Shown: positions 1 through 11,467, counted from the first letter of the stretch. The stretch: 64,000 bases of DNA from Metopolophium dirhodum (GCF_019925205.1 NC_083567.1:26474001-26538000), one strand, 5' to 3'. Numbers and translations: made by a program. The notes: generated by a model from the letters alone, not told the origin.

Positions 1-2320
1 AACCGATTCTAGTAAACGGATCGGTCAATCGAAGACAGCCGATCAGTCGATATTGGGCATCGAAGGAAACTTCAAGAAACTTTGTTTCGATTAAACGTAT
101 CGAGACGAAAACAAACAAATTATTTTACCTCTTTATTATACAATGTACATTATAAATATTGTTAAAAAAATAAATTTTAGTACCTAGTGTAATTATTTTT
201 TGTACAATGACGCAATTATATTAGACAATATGGCTTAGAGAATCAGTGATCTGTAATTCGAAGAAACACTATGTACTTACTACATACGATAAGGTATACT
301 ATTTTATAATGTGGTTAATCTATTTTTTGCTTCCTTGTATCATAGATTGAAAGAGATACTAATATATCTATGTATAATATTTTAGTTGATATATTCTGAT
401 TTTATTCTATACATATTTTGTAATTTAAAATACCTATTAATAAAATAATGTTCGTGAAAAAATATAACGCCTGTTTTAACCCACAACACTAATACCAGTT
501 TCTACATAATATTTTTATTGTTTCTTATTTTATCCTATTCAAATCTTAAGAAACTTATCACCTGGTAATAATTATTGACTATTATCGATATTTTCGAAGG
601 CCTGTTGATTTTGCAATAACCTACTTGGTCACTTCAGTGGATTGTGTTAAATTTCTGCCGTCGATCTCAATACTATACGATAGAAAAGTGTATCAGGACT
701 TATTGACCAACCATCGTCATGCGTTTTCAAAAAATAGGCTGGGCATCAACGGTTTAAAAATTAAAATTAAGTCAATTATATTTGGAATTAAGTTTTAATA
801 GATAAGTTAATGTAATATAATGTATAATGTATGTGTTAAAATTAAGTTAATTTGATATTATATATTATATAAGTATTAAAACCATTTTTTTTTTTGCTTT
901 CATTTATTTGTTGAAGAAATATTAGATATTACAAAAACGTAAAACTTTGTACAGGGAACAGGGATAAATCCGATAATATACAATTATTAATATAATATTA
1001 TATTTATAACCAGCCTGTGTTTATATGACTTTATCATAAATTCATATCTCATACTAGATAATAGTCCAAAAAGAAACATTTTCAATGGATGTAAGGGCAG
1101 TATAAAATATCCCAAAAATTGAAGTAGGTATGATTGACTAAAATACCAAAGTACAAAATGATAATGCAGCTATTAATATGGTTCAAAAATTACTTAAACG
1201 TTCAATTCTATAGGTTCCTCTCTTTGACGAGTGGTGGGAACAGTTTGCTGGAAAGTAAACTGCCTTCCACATGTCCCTCGAAACACTCCTATGTATAACT
1301 TCTTATGGGCACGCGTAGTTCCGAGTTTGGAGAAATTCCGAAATATTCATCAATTGCACCTATTGTACTATACTAGGTAGGATATTTAGTATTTTTTGTC
1401 ATCAATTAGATAATGTCAAATTTTAACTAAGTATAGTTCACTTTTTATCCATTCATTCTCAACTGAACGAAGTTAAATAAAAAATACATTTAGATAACTA
1501 TTGAATTTATTAATTTACTTTTTTCTTTACTTAATGAGTTAAAATAAAAATCGTTAACTCGAAAATATTATTATTGGCTCATACTATCGTCTGTTGATAA
1601 CTGCAGCTAAATGTAAATCGTTAACAATAATATTATTAATCGTCGGTACATTTTCAGGCGATCGAGTAGTCATTCAAATGACACACGTGCGTTTGATTTG
1701 TATTCACGGTACCTAACCCAATTTGGTACGTCAATATTCAACGAATACTACCTGCTATTTAAATAAACAACATGGGACAGATTACCAATATTGATTTACT
1801 TAATATTCCAATATTGTTACGCACAATACCTAACTGTTCTAATAATAATGAATCCATGGAAATATTACTAGAAAAATGTTTATTAATATTTAATATTTAT
1901 AGTTTTGAAGATTAATGTCATTTTTAGACAAACATAATTTTTTTCATCTAATCAATTTGGTTTTCGCTCAAATATGTCTATTGATCCATTAACTAAAACT
2001 ACTTATTTTATTCATAGTAATTTAGATAAAAAATGGAAATAGTACTTGGATTTTTCTAAGACTAAATGCATTACTTTGTGATGTAAATGCAGATTACATA
2101 ACACTGTTGTTCACTAACGAATAATTGCTCGCGCTTATTATAATAATATAAATGATCAAAATAATGTAATGTAAATATTGTTGTTAATGGAATATTAAAT
2201 TAACAAAAATCATTATCTTATTTAGTCTTATTTCAAAAAATAAATCTGTCAAAAGTGTTATGAACAATACAATTGGTAATTATTATAACTGGTATTAATA
2301 TTGTTAAGTATTTTTTGTAG
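1..2320. other. AT-rich intergenic DNA, left edge
   Basis: No coding exon can be supported here. The first 120 bases are less AT-rich and are followed by an AATAAA-containing tract near 165-175, so the left edge could be the 3' untranslated end of a gene lying to the left; that is a guess from composition only. The rest is simple AT-rich sequence with stops in every frame. Confidence 0.5.
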
Positions 2321-2372
2321 ATTGATGAAGATTTTCTCCAAAACCATAAAGAAAAAGCAAAGAATAAGAAAA

Positions 2373-2806
2373 ATGAAACTTATTATTCTAATTATGATTA
2401 TAATATCATTATTAGGCGTCATCAGGCGTACTTTAAAACCCAAAAAAGTAAGTACAACGTTTTTGAATGTATAATAATATTATAATTATTTTTAATTATT
2501 TTTTTTTTAAAGGAACAAAAACTGCAAATGAATTTAGATAAGATGATTCAAGACGCACAAATATTAACAAACAAAATAGAGGAAACCAAACAACTAAGTT
2601 CCAATCTCACAATTCACGAAGTTAATTCGATTGACACATTTAAGAGTGTATTTTCAAACATGTATTCGGCAGCACAAATATTATTCGATAAAGGAGGGGC
2701 GCCGGCAAATTCAATAAGCAGCCATATGAACGCCACTCAATTAACAATACGACAAAATCAGACGAGGGACCACAAGGAGGACGACCACGGACCACAGCTA
2801 TTATAA
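2373..2806 (+). CDS. Candidate two-exon small secreted or membrane-anchored protein, function unknown
   Basis: I do not recognise this protein. Exon 1 (2373-2447) begins with ATG and encodes 25 residues, with an almost uninterrupted hydrophobic run at residues 3-16 followed by a basic stretch (RR..KPKK), as in a signal peptide or signal anchor. It ends at a perfect GTAAGT donor (2448). After a 65-bp intron with a T-rich tract and AG at 2511-2512, exon 2 (2513-2806) continues in the same phase for 97 residues. That part is polar, Gln/Asn/Thr-rich and heptad-like (MIQDAQILTNKIEETKQ), with a charged Asp/His/Lys tail. The total is 122 residues. An AATAAA lies 141 bases past the stop. The hydrophobic run could be an accident of AT-rich sequence; the in-phase splice and the less AT-biased exon 2 argue for a real gene. 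A small salivary-type secreted protein is one possibility, not shown. Confidence 0.42.
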
Positions 2807-2947
2807 GTATAGCAACTGGAACATTACGCTACACCATAATGATGCGACGAATAGTGATAAACAGAAGACAGTCACCATAGTTGAAAGATGCAATTTCAAA
2901 CCCTTCAGCATTAATAGTTCAAATCGTAACGAAACAAGATATAATTA

Positions 2948-2953
2948 AATAAA
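2948..2953 (+). terminator. Possible poly(A) signal of the small gene
   Basis: AATAAA lies 141 bases after the stop codon at 2806. It is the canonical signal but common by chance in DNA this AT-rich. Confidence 0.3.
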
Positions 2954-3718
2954 ACTTCATTGTACTTATATGTGGCAGGTAAACTGGACGTCCGTTTTCA
3001 CGAAACTCCATGAAATCAAAAAAGATGTATTCATCCACCAGACCTTCCAAGAAAGTTCGAGGTCATTCTAACTAGACTCCGGATCGGTCATACACAAGTC
3101 ACACACAGTCATCTAATGAGCAAAAAGATCAATATGTCCATTGTCCATAATATGCGGCAACTGTCTTATAAGTTATAAGTTATAATCAAACACATAATGA
3201 CGGAATGTTGTTCATACTCCGAACCAAAATTGTTCGCGAAACTTCCGGAACACCTTTCAGAATCACTAGGCAACAACTGATCTTCACTCGCAGCCATAAT
3301 ATAGTGAGTATATATATTTTAACAATCGTAAGAGCAAACCTTCAAAACAAAATATAAACACTTATCTGTAATCTGTACACTATCTCGTCTTAATACCATT
3401 AGAAATAAGGACGCATGTAAAATCACGAAAAATAATCGAACGGTTAGGTTACAAAATATAAATGTACGGTACCGTAACATCACGAACCGTCACATTACGG
3501 AAAATGACAAACCGTATTTTTACGGACGGTCAAATTACAGAAAGTCTAAATACATGGACAATCATATCACGTGTATTTTCCGTGTATTTATGGCTTCCCA
3601 GAAATAAGTTCTTGATGTAAATAATACTTGTGTCCCAATGGCCTGTCACCGAGGAATAAAAAAAAAAAGAAATTTAAATATACTATTTTTATATTTCAAT
3701 TTCTTTTTAAATAGTATG
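2954..3718. other. Intergenic DNA with short inverted motifs
   Basis: Nothing firmly coding. Around 3440-3570 the bases ACGG/CCGT recur several times, including the palindrome TACGGTACCGTA. A 43-codon ORF on the minus strand (3297 down to 3166) has coding-like composition but no partner exon was found. Confidence 0.4.
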
Positions 3719-5235
3719 TCGTTGATGATTTGGCAATACCTCGTATCTGACAATTTTTCGATTTTGACATTTTGGTATCATTCAATTCAGAATTTCAAGG
3801 AGAATAAAAACTATTTGACGGTTACTGATATTCTGGGAAAATACGTTAGTGTAATAACTTGTATCAGAATTTGATTTACAATTACTCGTATCTACACACG
3901 GTATAGTGTAAACTGGATATAATTGTGCATTGCATTGTAGTATAAATTATGATTATTTAGCTTTAATAATAGTGTGTTTATCGATTGATTGATTCATTAA
4001 ATTTCTATTATTTTATTGTGATTTTGTTATTTGATTATTATACCCAATATCGTTGTAGTAGGTGGTAAGTACAAATTGTATTGATTTAACAAGTACTTTG
4101 GTAAAAAACCAAAATGTGGAAGAGACGGACAAAAATGATGTTGAGCATTGCTAGAAATCCTAATCCGATTATTATCGAAGTGCCAAAAAATCCTAATAAT
4201 GATTTTGAGTTCAATGATAAATTAAACGAAGAATTTTTAATGTTATGTGACAGTGATAGTGCATGTAACCCCTCTTCAGAAATTACAATTAATGAAGGTA
4301 ATGTAATACTGAATTAATATATTAATATAATAGTGTAGTTTATGTTATAAAATGATGTAGTATTTTAAATATTTAATTTAAACATGCCATTATTCACTAT
4401 AGAATAGTTAATATACCAGAATAGTACCATAGAATAGTATAATTTAAATTACATTTTTAAATAACAAGTCAGAAGTTAGTTTTGAATAAAATAATATAAT
4501 ATTATTTAGAACTACTTTTTTTTTTTTGGTATCAACTTTTAATTTCTAAGGTAGATAAAGTTTGACTATTTTTATTATACTGATTTATTATTTAACAATA
4601 TATGCATTTTATTGTTGAAATTGAATTTGATTGATTGATTATTATTTTCAGTTTTGTATAATAGTGAAAATGTAAACAATAGCAGTCTAAAATCTGCACA
4701 ATCTATAATAGAAGATCATTCCAAAATGTATTGAAAAAAAAGACTGTCTTAATGTTAAAGTAAACTGTGCAATTCCTAATAATAATATTAGAATCAAAAA
4801 AAAGGTAAATTTCAAAATTAAAGAATTAATAAAATTGTTACTTTTTTTTTAAATATTTTCCTAATTAATTCATAGTTTGTATTAAAAACAGAATCTAAAA
4901 ATATTAGTTAGATAAAATATGAATTGTAAAATAAAAAAAAATAATAATTACATAATATAATTTTATACATTTATAATTTTTGAAATAACTTGTATCGTCA
5001 TAATGCAATACCACTTAAAATTTTTTTTGTTGGAATAACACGTATCTACACTAAAAAAATTAAAAATAATGAAATTAATTGAAATAATTAAAAATTAGTG
5101 ATTTAATTATATTTTTTTAGTAAATATTAAAGAATTGAGGTTTTTCCTATTTTACAAACAAAATAAACCGGTTTTTTGAGCCTCCTGAACAATTACTGAA
5201 ATGTCAGATACGAGGTGTTGCCAAATCATCAACGA
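3719..5235 (+). mobile_element. 1.5-kb DNA transposon remnant with 34-bp inverted terminal repeats
   Basis: The stretch 3719-3752 recurs inverted at 5202-5235 with 33 of 34 positions identical; the outer end begins TCGTTGATGATTTGGCAA. Inside the ends, a short motif (A/T-C-T/A-C/T-GTATC, often followed by TACA or TGACA) recurs near 3742, 3858, 3887, 4988 and 5041 and inverted at 5207-5212. This resembles the subterminal binding-site arrays of some cut-and-paste transposons. The interior holds a broken split gene (4114-4804). No clean target-site duplication was found, so the superfamily is not assigned. The missing C-terminal exons imply an internally deleted, non-autonomous copy. Confidence 0.6.
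4114..4804 (+). pseudogene. Split, frameshifted ORF inside the inverted-repeat element
   Basis: Exon A (4114-4297) starts with ATG and reads 61 codons of polar, coding-like sequence (basic start MWKRRTK, then Asn/Pro/Asp/Glu-rich), ending in a GAAG/GTAATG donor in phase 1. After an intron with a TTATTTTCAG acceptor, exon B (4652 on) continues in frame but hits TGA at 4732-4734. Just before it, a run of four A (4723-4726) marks a likely one-base insertion: read one base later, the frame stays open with coding-like, Cys-containing sequence to another donor at 4805. No further exon is found before the right terminal repeat. Probably the N-terminal remnant of a transposase or accessory protein; I recognise no family. 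Confidence 0.45.
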
Positions 5236-5254
5236 TGTATTATAATAATAATTA

Positions 5255-5545
5255 GGGAGACGGAGTGGCCGAGTGGACTAAGGCATCGGTTGCGACGCGC
5301 ACCGTAGCGGGTTCGAAGCCCGGCCACGGGCGGCGCTTCTCTTCGGGCAGTCACGGTGTCTGGAGAGAGAGACAGCCATTCCCCACCCGGGCATGACAGG
5401 ATACCCACAGGTGCCCATTAGAAAATTCTGACAAACTAACAAACACACGCCGAGTTTAAACCTACATTACCTTCCCCCACGGTTAAAACCCACCCAATGG
5501 CTTAAGTTTCCGCGGGTTAATTAATAATAAAAATAAAAATAATAT
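5255..5545 (+). mobile_element. tRNA-derived SINE, copy 1
   Basis: The 5' head resembles tRNA-Ser: an A box (TGGCCGAGTGG) at about 5266-5276, a B box (GGTTCGAAGCC) near 5311-5321, and RNA polymerase III spacing. A non-tRNA body follows (GGGCATGACAGG near 5390; ACCTACATTACC near 5460), then an A-rich TAATAATAAAAATAAAAAT tail. A second copy with the same head and body lies inverted at 11161-11467, which shows it is a dispersed family and not a functional tRNA; the acceptor stem does not close and the anticodon arm is degenerate. Confidence 0.85.
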
Positions 5546-7856
5546 TTAAACAAGAATATAAAATGTATCAATAAAAAAGATGTTATGGACAAAAATCAAC
5601 AAATCAAAGTATACTGCCGGCAGCTGATGCAATTAGTCATTTTTCTACTTAGATACTCTTAACTATCAAGAAAAATAAAATAATGAAGGTTCGCTTATAA
5701 ATTATAATATATTGTAATTTTTTTTTTATAATAATATATCAATTTTTCGAACTTATAGTACTTATGAAATCAAAAAATTGGCAATCGCACCAAAAGTTTT
5801 ATGTCTTAAGTGGCTAATACATAATATAATATATAGGAGTTACAAATTAAAACTGTTGAAAGTTCGCATTAGGGATCTGGAAATTGTTCGCGGGTCATCA
5901 AAATTGCAGAAGTCAATAAAAACCTCGGTAAAAACCAATGAACAAAAATGATAAATTAAAATACTAAAACTTCCTTTTCGATTTTTTTTTCAATTATTGT
6001 CGTTAAATTATTGTATTTTTTTAATCAAAAAACTTGAAAATTTAATACTCATAAGCTATTTCATATTAGAAGTTAAAAAATAATAAACATATAAAGACAC
6101 AATTTTTTTTATAAGCATTGTGTACTTATTTCATTATTGCAAATAACAGGTAACAACTAGGCAACAAAAAACAGCGGCAAAACGGAAATATTTATGCAAC
6201 ACCAGTTTTTAACTAAATATATTTTGATGTTTTTTGTTGTAATTAAAAAATAATTAGTGAATCCTAATGGGTTCAAATCTTTACAAAATACTTTATCTTT
6301 ACAAGTACCTTTAGTTTATATTATACACCCGATATAATGTTTAAAATATTTTACATTTTTTAGAGTCTGCATTGCCGCATTATTGGTTCGTAAACCTAAT
6401 AACTAAGGTTCTAACTTCTAGATCACTTTGTATACGGTCGAGCATTAAAAGTGTGAAACGCGGACACTATAATATGTACGATCGAGTATAAATGTTCATT
6501 TCAGAACGTATACACTAATTGTACTATTATAATATACATAAAGCATATTATATTGTAAATATAAGTTTTATATATCTAAATAGTAAGTATATATTCTAAT
6601 GTAAATTATTAAAATGTAAAAATTAAAAATTAAATAAAAAGTAAATTAAAAATTTTAAAGCATAGTATATTCAATAGTCAAAATAATCAAAGTTTTTTTT
6701 AATTAACTGGTTAGATAACAGCCAAATATTATTTGGAGCTATAATAATATATTTATAAATTAATTTAGGAACTCGATGACCTACAAAATCTTTAAATTAT
6801 CAAAATATAATGAAATATGATTATAAATTATAATTGTATTATATTATTATCAAAAGTTATGTTAAAAAGTAAAAAGAGGCACCTACTTAGGACGTTACCA
6901 AATAGGTATGTGATTTTATTTATTATATTTACCGAATTCGTTACCAAATATATTCATCTATTTTTACATTAATATTATGTTGTATTTATTATGTATTATG
7001 AATTTTCTTTTCTTTTTTTTTAGTTTGTTAGTGTTTTTATACATATATTATATTAGCACTATTATTTTACTTGCATTTTAAAACCGAACTTGACAAGAAG
7101 AAGAATATGAGTTCTAATATATTTTACTACGATAATCATAGGTGGTCTTAGGATTTGGATTTTGAATGGAATTTAGTCTAGTCTTGTGTTTTAAACATAA
7201 TATAACGAGCCCAACGGCCTTCCGCTGGCAAACTATTTAATTAAAATTTTTTTTTTGAATAAATCTGGCTTATCGAATCTATTCTAAGTGCACCTATAAT
7301 TTATTGTTTAACTAATTTTAACTACGTTAAGTAATATTAACGAAAGTCAAACATAATATAACTACAACTATAACTTTAGCATAACTATACGACCTGCATC
7401 CCACATTATAATATTGGTTGACGGAATATCACTTCTAGTTGAAACTTCACGCGCTAAGTGTTGGCAGCTATTTCAAGTCCAGGAAAAATAATTAAATTCA
7501 TTGAAAACGATACTTCACTTTACTTTACTTAAACACTATAGGTACATAAAAACCAAACTTCAAAAACGTTAAATCCTTATTGGATACAATTATTAAAATA
7601 ACTCAATGTCAAAATATTACAATATAAATAAACTAATTCTATTCGATTAAACATTTAATCGGCACAATGGTCGTCAAAAATAAACAATATATTACCAGCT
7701 TCCTATAATAATAATAATGATAATAATAATATTTGTAGCCAGCATAGTATATCATATCAATTTTATATACGCCGTAGAGTTTATATTATGTAATAATGAT
7801 AATAATATACGTAATAATTATAACATCATTACAATAGGTATATACAATAGTATATT
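5546..7856. other. AT-rich intergenic DNA with two dispersed repeat fragments
   Basis: No gene. About 5845-5965 resembles a segment in GH9 intron 3 (about 61290-61390; shared ATCTG.AAATTGTTCGCGG). About 6819-6875 resembles 60088-60143 (shared TATCAAAAGTTATGTTAAAA). The remainder is A/T-rich with many stops. Confidence 0.5.
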
Positions 7857-8049
7857 GTGTGGCAAGGGCGGGAAGTGAGCCGCATTTCGCCCAAGACTGT
7901 TGCTTTCCCGCACGAGCCACACGTACTATTTTTGTCACGCCTCTGCGTTCATCGATCACGGCAAACTAGGTATAATGCACTATGCACTATGCAGGGATCT
8001 ATGCAAAAACCCAGACTATATTCTACGAAAACAATTTCATGGAAGAAAA

Positions 8050-8410
8050 ATGTATACGCGTCGTGCAGGGAGGTTAAAATACGGCTATTTTCAGCAGTAT
8101 TTACACAAGAGGGGTAGAGCCGAAAGTCCGCATTGCGTTCTGTGCCCCAGTGGGACACGGAGGAGTACACCATATGCGACACTGTCCGCATTTCGACCGG
8201 ATGAGCGTAGACCTGAAGGCTCGATTGAGTCGTCCACTAGCGGTTGACGAAATCCAGGGCGTAATCTGTGGTCCCGTGTTTGAGGACCCTGCCGCGAGGG
8301 CCACGTCCTTAGGCGAGGCAGTGGAAACCTACAGGCTGTTATATAAGATGGTGGAAGAGATGAAGCTGGCCTTGAAGGAGGAGGAAGATAGAATTAGACA
8401 GCATACGTGA
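8050..8410 (+). pseudogene. R1-like non-LTR retrotransposon ORF2 C-terminus, 5'-truncated and frameshifted
   Basis: The translated segment GYFQQYLHKRGRAESPHC then VLC matches the pattern of the end of R1-type reverse transcriptase ORFs: GxGxFxxYLHK...AESPxC, then a zinc-knuckle-like C-x2-C...H-x-C. The frame changes at about 8145-8165. The continuation reads on from 8150 as GHGGVHHMRHCPHFDRM and ends in a Glu/Lys-rich helix with a stop at 8408-8410. Everything upstream (endonuclease, RT) is missing. A GC-rich segment to about 8520 probably holds its 3' untranslated end. Confidence 0.7.
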
Positions 8411-9152
8411 CTCTAGGCCGGCGGGCTAAGGCTGGTCCGCGAAGAGGGCCCCCAGCAAGAACTTCTACAAAAATAGAAACTAAACGTACACTCTCAGGTA
8501 GCGGCCCTGAGCCTACAAACACAGATTATATAAAACTTAATAAACTTATTATAAGCTGTCCTACAAGTATAATAGACTAGCGATCGCTATGGAAAGTAGT
8601 CTCCTGCAACTTCCTGAGAGTCCTGTTAATATTTGTATGATATAAAATAATTTAATTAATAAACGATGGCGGCGTTGCTGAAGTAATTCGCAAGAAGTTT
8701 CGCCTGCGCCGTCGATACCACATGAAAAAAAGGAGGTTATAATATGAATATAAGATGTAACCTAAAGTCTATGTTTTGTATATATTTCAGTGTTGCCCTA
8801 ACACCTAATTTGGGATGGGATAACATTTAACGCATTCCGCCTTCCTGCAGAGTCGCGCTGTCCGTATGTTGCAAAACCTGTCCGGCCGTTGAGTTGTGCT
8901 GTCTTATAGCTGGTTAGGTTAGTGGTTATTATTGTTGTGATAATGTTAAAAGTTAGTTTAACTAAATTGTGAAAAAAAAAAAAATTTAAATTTGTTCAAT
9001 ACAATATGTCATGTACAAGTGTTAAGTTCTAAATTTTCCTAGTTAAAATTAATTATTGAGAAATAGTATTGAAAAAAAATTAGTCTAAAATGTAAAATAT
9101 ATCTATCTTGAGATGAATACGTTCATGGGGGCCTGACCTGCAGAGAATTAAC
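8411..9152. other. Retrotransposon 3' flank and unassigned intergenic DNA
   Basis: About 8411-8520 is GC-rich and continues from the R1-like tail. About 8650-8940 has mixed composition with no ORF I can support; GGTTAGGTTAG near 8929 is a short TTAGG-like string. 8950-9120 is AT-rich. Confidence 0.4.
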
Positions 9153-9406
9153 CAGGGCTTGAAACAGATTGAAAAAACTCCGGTTTCGTTTTCAATTTTG
9201 TATTTTAATTATTTAGATTTCGGTTTCAATGTTTCAATACCAGTATTAGGAAATTTCAGTTATGGTTTCGATTTTGTATACCATTTTCCAATTTTTTCGG
9301 TTTCGGTTTTGGATTTAATACCGGTTTCCAATATTTTTCGGTTTTAGTTTTAAATTACAATATCAGTTTCCAATTTTTAAACAGTTTATACCGGTTTCAA
9401 GCCCTG
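9153..9406. mobile_element. 254-bp hAT-type MITE with 8-bp target duplication
   Basis: It begins CAGGGCTTGAAAC and ends with the exact inverse, GTTTCAAGCCCTG. The flanking octamers GAATTAAC (9145-9152) and GTATTAAC (9407-9414) match at 7 of 8 positions, the target-site size of hAT transposons. The interior is built from degenerate repeats of GGTTTCGGTTTTG-like units and has no transposase coding capacity. An ORF of 62 codons inside it is only repeat read-through. Confidence 0.85.
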
Positions 9407-10269
9407 GTATTAACGCATATAATATACAGATTAACTACATTACATTATGTACGTAGTGAAATTCCCCTAGCTCACCTTTGATAATAATTACCATTATTAT
9501 TATTATTTTTTTTTTGTTTTTTGTTATAGTCTAATTATTATATTATTATTATTATCATCGTGTCGGTTATAATATAATAATAATATAGTTATAATTGTTA
9601 CCTAACGCACCCGCAAACACTCCGGTGTTTCGTCACCGCACGCACCGTCGTCGCGCGTAAAATTCTACAATGCTATATTATTACTATTATCATCATCGTT
9701 GTCGTAATTGAACGGAATCACAATAATATTATTATTATCATTATTATAATGTGTAAACGTATATTACGTATAAATAGATACGTATCTATCGTGTCTGACG
9801 AGCTCGCGGGGTGTGACCAATTATTATCGTTTTACGAATGTTACAGTTTTCTTTTCTGCGGTCTGCGTGAAACGCTCGTTGTATATTATAATAATAATAA
9901 TAATAATAATATACCTTAAAATATTATCGTTTTAATGCGCAAAAGATGTTCGCGGGTATGTAGGTACTTTGTTATAATAATAATAATGGTAATATTATAA
10001 TATTGGAGCAGCATCGGATCTGGCGACACGAATCCACGGAAGCACAATATATAATGGTAGAGACCCACATAAAATATTATAATAGTTTGTTTCTTCCCCG
10101 TACACTTTAATAATAATTTTGTAGTGACGCGTTCACATTGATCGACACGACATTGGATTTTATTATTATTTTAATGAATCGTAACTACAGTCGTGCCGGC
10201 AATGTCATTAAAATATGTTCAGTATTATTATTACGTTCATTCCGGGAGCAAGTTCAATAACAGAACTTT
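9407..10269. other. AT-rich DNA with TAA/TTA trinucleotide runs
   Basis: Simple ATT/TAA stretches (about 9485-9600, 9880-9915, 9975-9990) are broken by a CG-containing patch at about 9600-9850. No gene is supported. Confidence 0.45.
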
Positions 10270-10728
10270 AAAAGGGCACTACACCCGCATGTCGTGTTGT
10301 CTCTGTCTTACAAAATATGTAAAATATAGCAAAAACTGTTTTGCACGGGTAAGATTGCAAGAACCACTCAGGCTGTGTAGTCCAAGCTATAAGCAACCAA
10401 ATGTTAACACTATAAAGAGGATAACATAATATTTTACTGTGCAACGTTGTTTTTATTTTTTCGATATCAGAATTCATAAAAAAAAAAGTTATTAAAATAA
10501 AAATAATAAAAAATAATGAATTTACAATAAGAACTATTATCGTAGTTCTGATATTGAACAATATTACAAACAGCGTTGCACAGTCAATGTTCTCCTCTTT
10601 CTAGTATTAACATTTGGTTGCCCGACTTGGACAACAGCCTGAGTGGTTCTTACCCACGCAAAATAGTTTTTGCTATGTCTTACATTAATTGTAAGACGGA
10701 GACAACACAGTGGGTGTAGCGTCCTTTT
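10270..10728. mobile_element. 459-bp foldback element with long inverted arms
   Basis: The left arm (about 10270-10455) and right arm (about 10566-10728) are inverted copies with scattered differences. Each carries a CTACACCC end, a GTTGTCTC.GTCTTAC block, ATAGCAAAAACT.TTTTGC, AAGAACCACTCAGGCTG, CAACCAAATGTTAA and GTGCAACG. A roughly 110-bp AT-rich spacer lies between them. There is no coding capacity: the ORFs of 78 and 97 codons overlapping it read through the arms. The terminal inverted repeats of well over 100 bp mark it as a non-autonomous DNA element of foldback/MITE type. Confidence 0.8.
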
Positions 10729-11160
10729 CACACGTTGAGTAGGTATATAACATTATACGACAATGAATCATTCTCACTATATGGACGATGACACTTCTAT
10801 TACGATCACCCGATGATAATACAGTCTGCAGCAGTGATGTAGACCAAAAAAATTTTATGAGAACACGCTTTAATCATTGTAAAAAGTAACGTGGGGGCTA
10901 CGCCTAACCTGCATACCACGATTTTTGTTAAGGGTACACTCACAAATATAAAATTAGGGGGTGGGTACACACCGTGTGTCCGAGTGTACCCTCCACTACA
11001 CCGCTGGTCTGCAGTAAAAGGACGGAAAACTCAAACTTACCCAATATTTTGTTTTAAAAACAATCAAGTACCGCGTGGGCAGGATTGTATTCGGATTACC
11101 TGCAGGTTTTTTTTCAATGTTCGTTTGCTCATGGAAATTCTAAAAATATATTAGTTATTA
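10729..11160. other. Intergenic DNA between foldback element and SINE
   Basis: Mixed composition, with a T-run starting near 11160 that is the A-tail of the minus-strand SINE. The 87-codon ORF at 10891-11154 has no recognisable domain and I do not call it. Confidence 0.4.
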
Positions 11161-11467
11161 TTTTTTTTTTTTTTTTTGATTTTTATAAGCCCTATCTTGT
11201 GCCCTATGACTATGGCCATTAGCTGATTGTGGGGTTTTTATGATTGTAGGTAGTAGGGTTTGTAACGGTAGGGTTTTTACACGTGTGTGTTGTGTTTGGC
11301 AGAATTTCTAATGGGGCACCCGTAGGTTTCTGTCATGCCCCGGTCGAGGGATAGCGGGCATCTTTCTCCAGATAGTCTGAGAAAAATTCCGCCCGAAGCC
11401 GAGGATCGAACCAGCGACAGCGTGCGTAGCAACCGACGCCTTAGACCATTCGGCCACTCCGTCCCCC
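11161..11467 (-). mobile_element. tRNA-derived SINE, copy 2
   Basis: Read on the minus strand from 11467, it has the same tRNA-Ser-like head as copy 1: A box TGGCCGAATGG, then B box GGTTCGATCCTC. The shared body follows (GGGGCATGACAG, GTGCCCCATTAGAA, AAACCCTACC), then a poly(A) tail seen as the T-run at 11160-11178. It is diverged from copy 1 at many positions but collinear over about 250 bp. Confidence 0.85.

Noticed and set aside
3166..3297. 43-codon minus-strand ORF with coding-like start (MAASEDQLLPSDSE..)
   Set aside because: Too short, with no convincing donor to another exon and no partner exon nearby.
5255..5330. A functional tRNA-Ser gene
   Set aside because: The acceptor stem does not pair, the anticodon arm is degenerate, and the same head plus a non-tRNA body recurs at 11161-11467, so it is a SINE.
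7857..8117. Plus-strand ORF of 86 codons beside the R1-like fragment
   Set aside because: Overlapping frame with no retrotransposon or host motif; the adjacent frame carries the recognisable residues.
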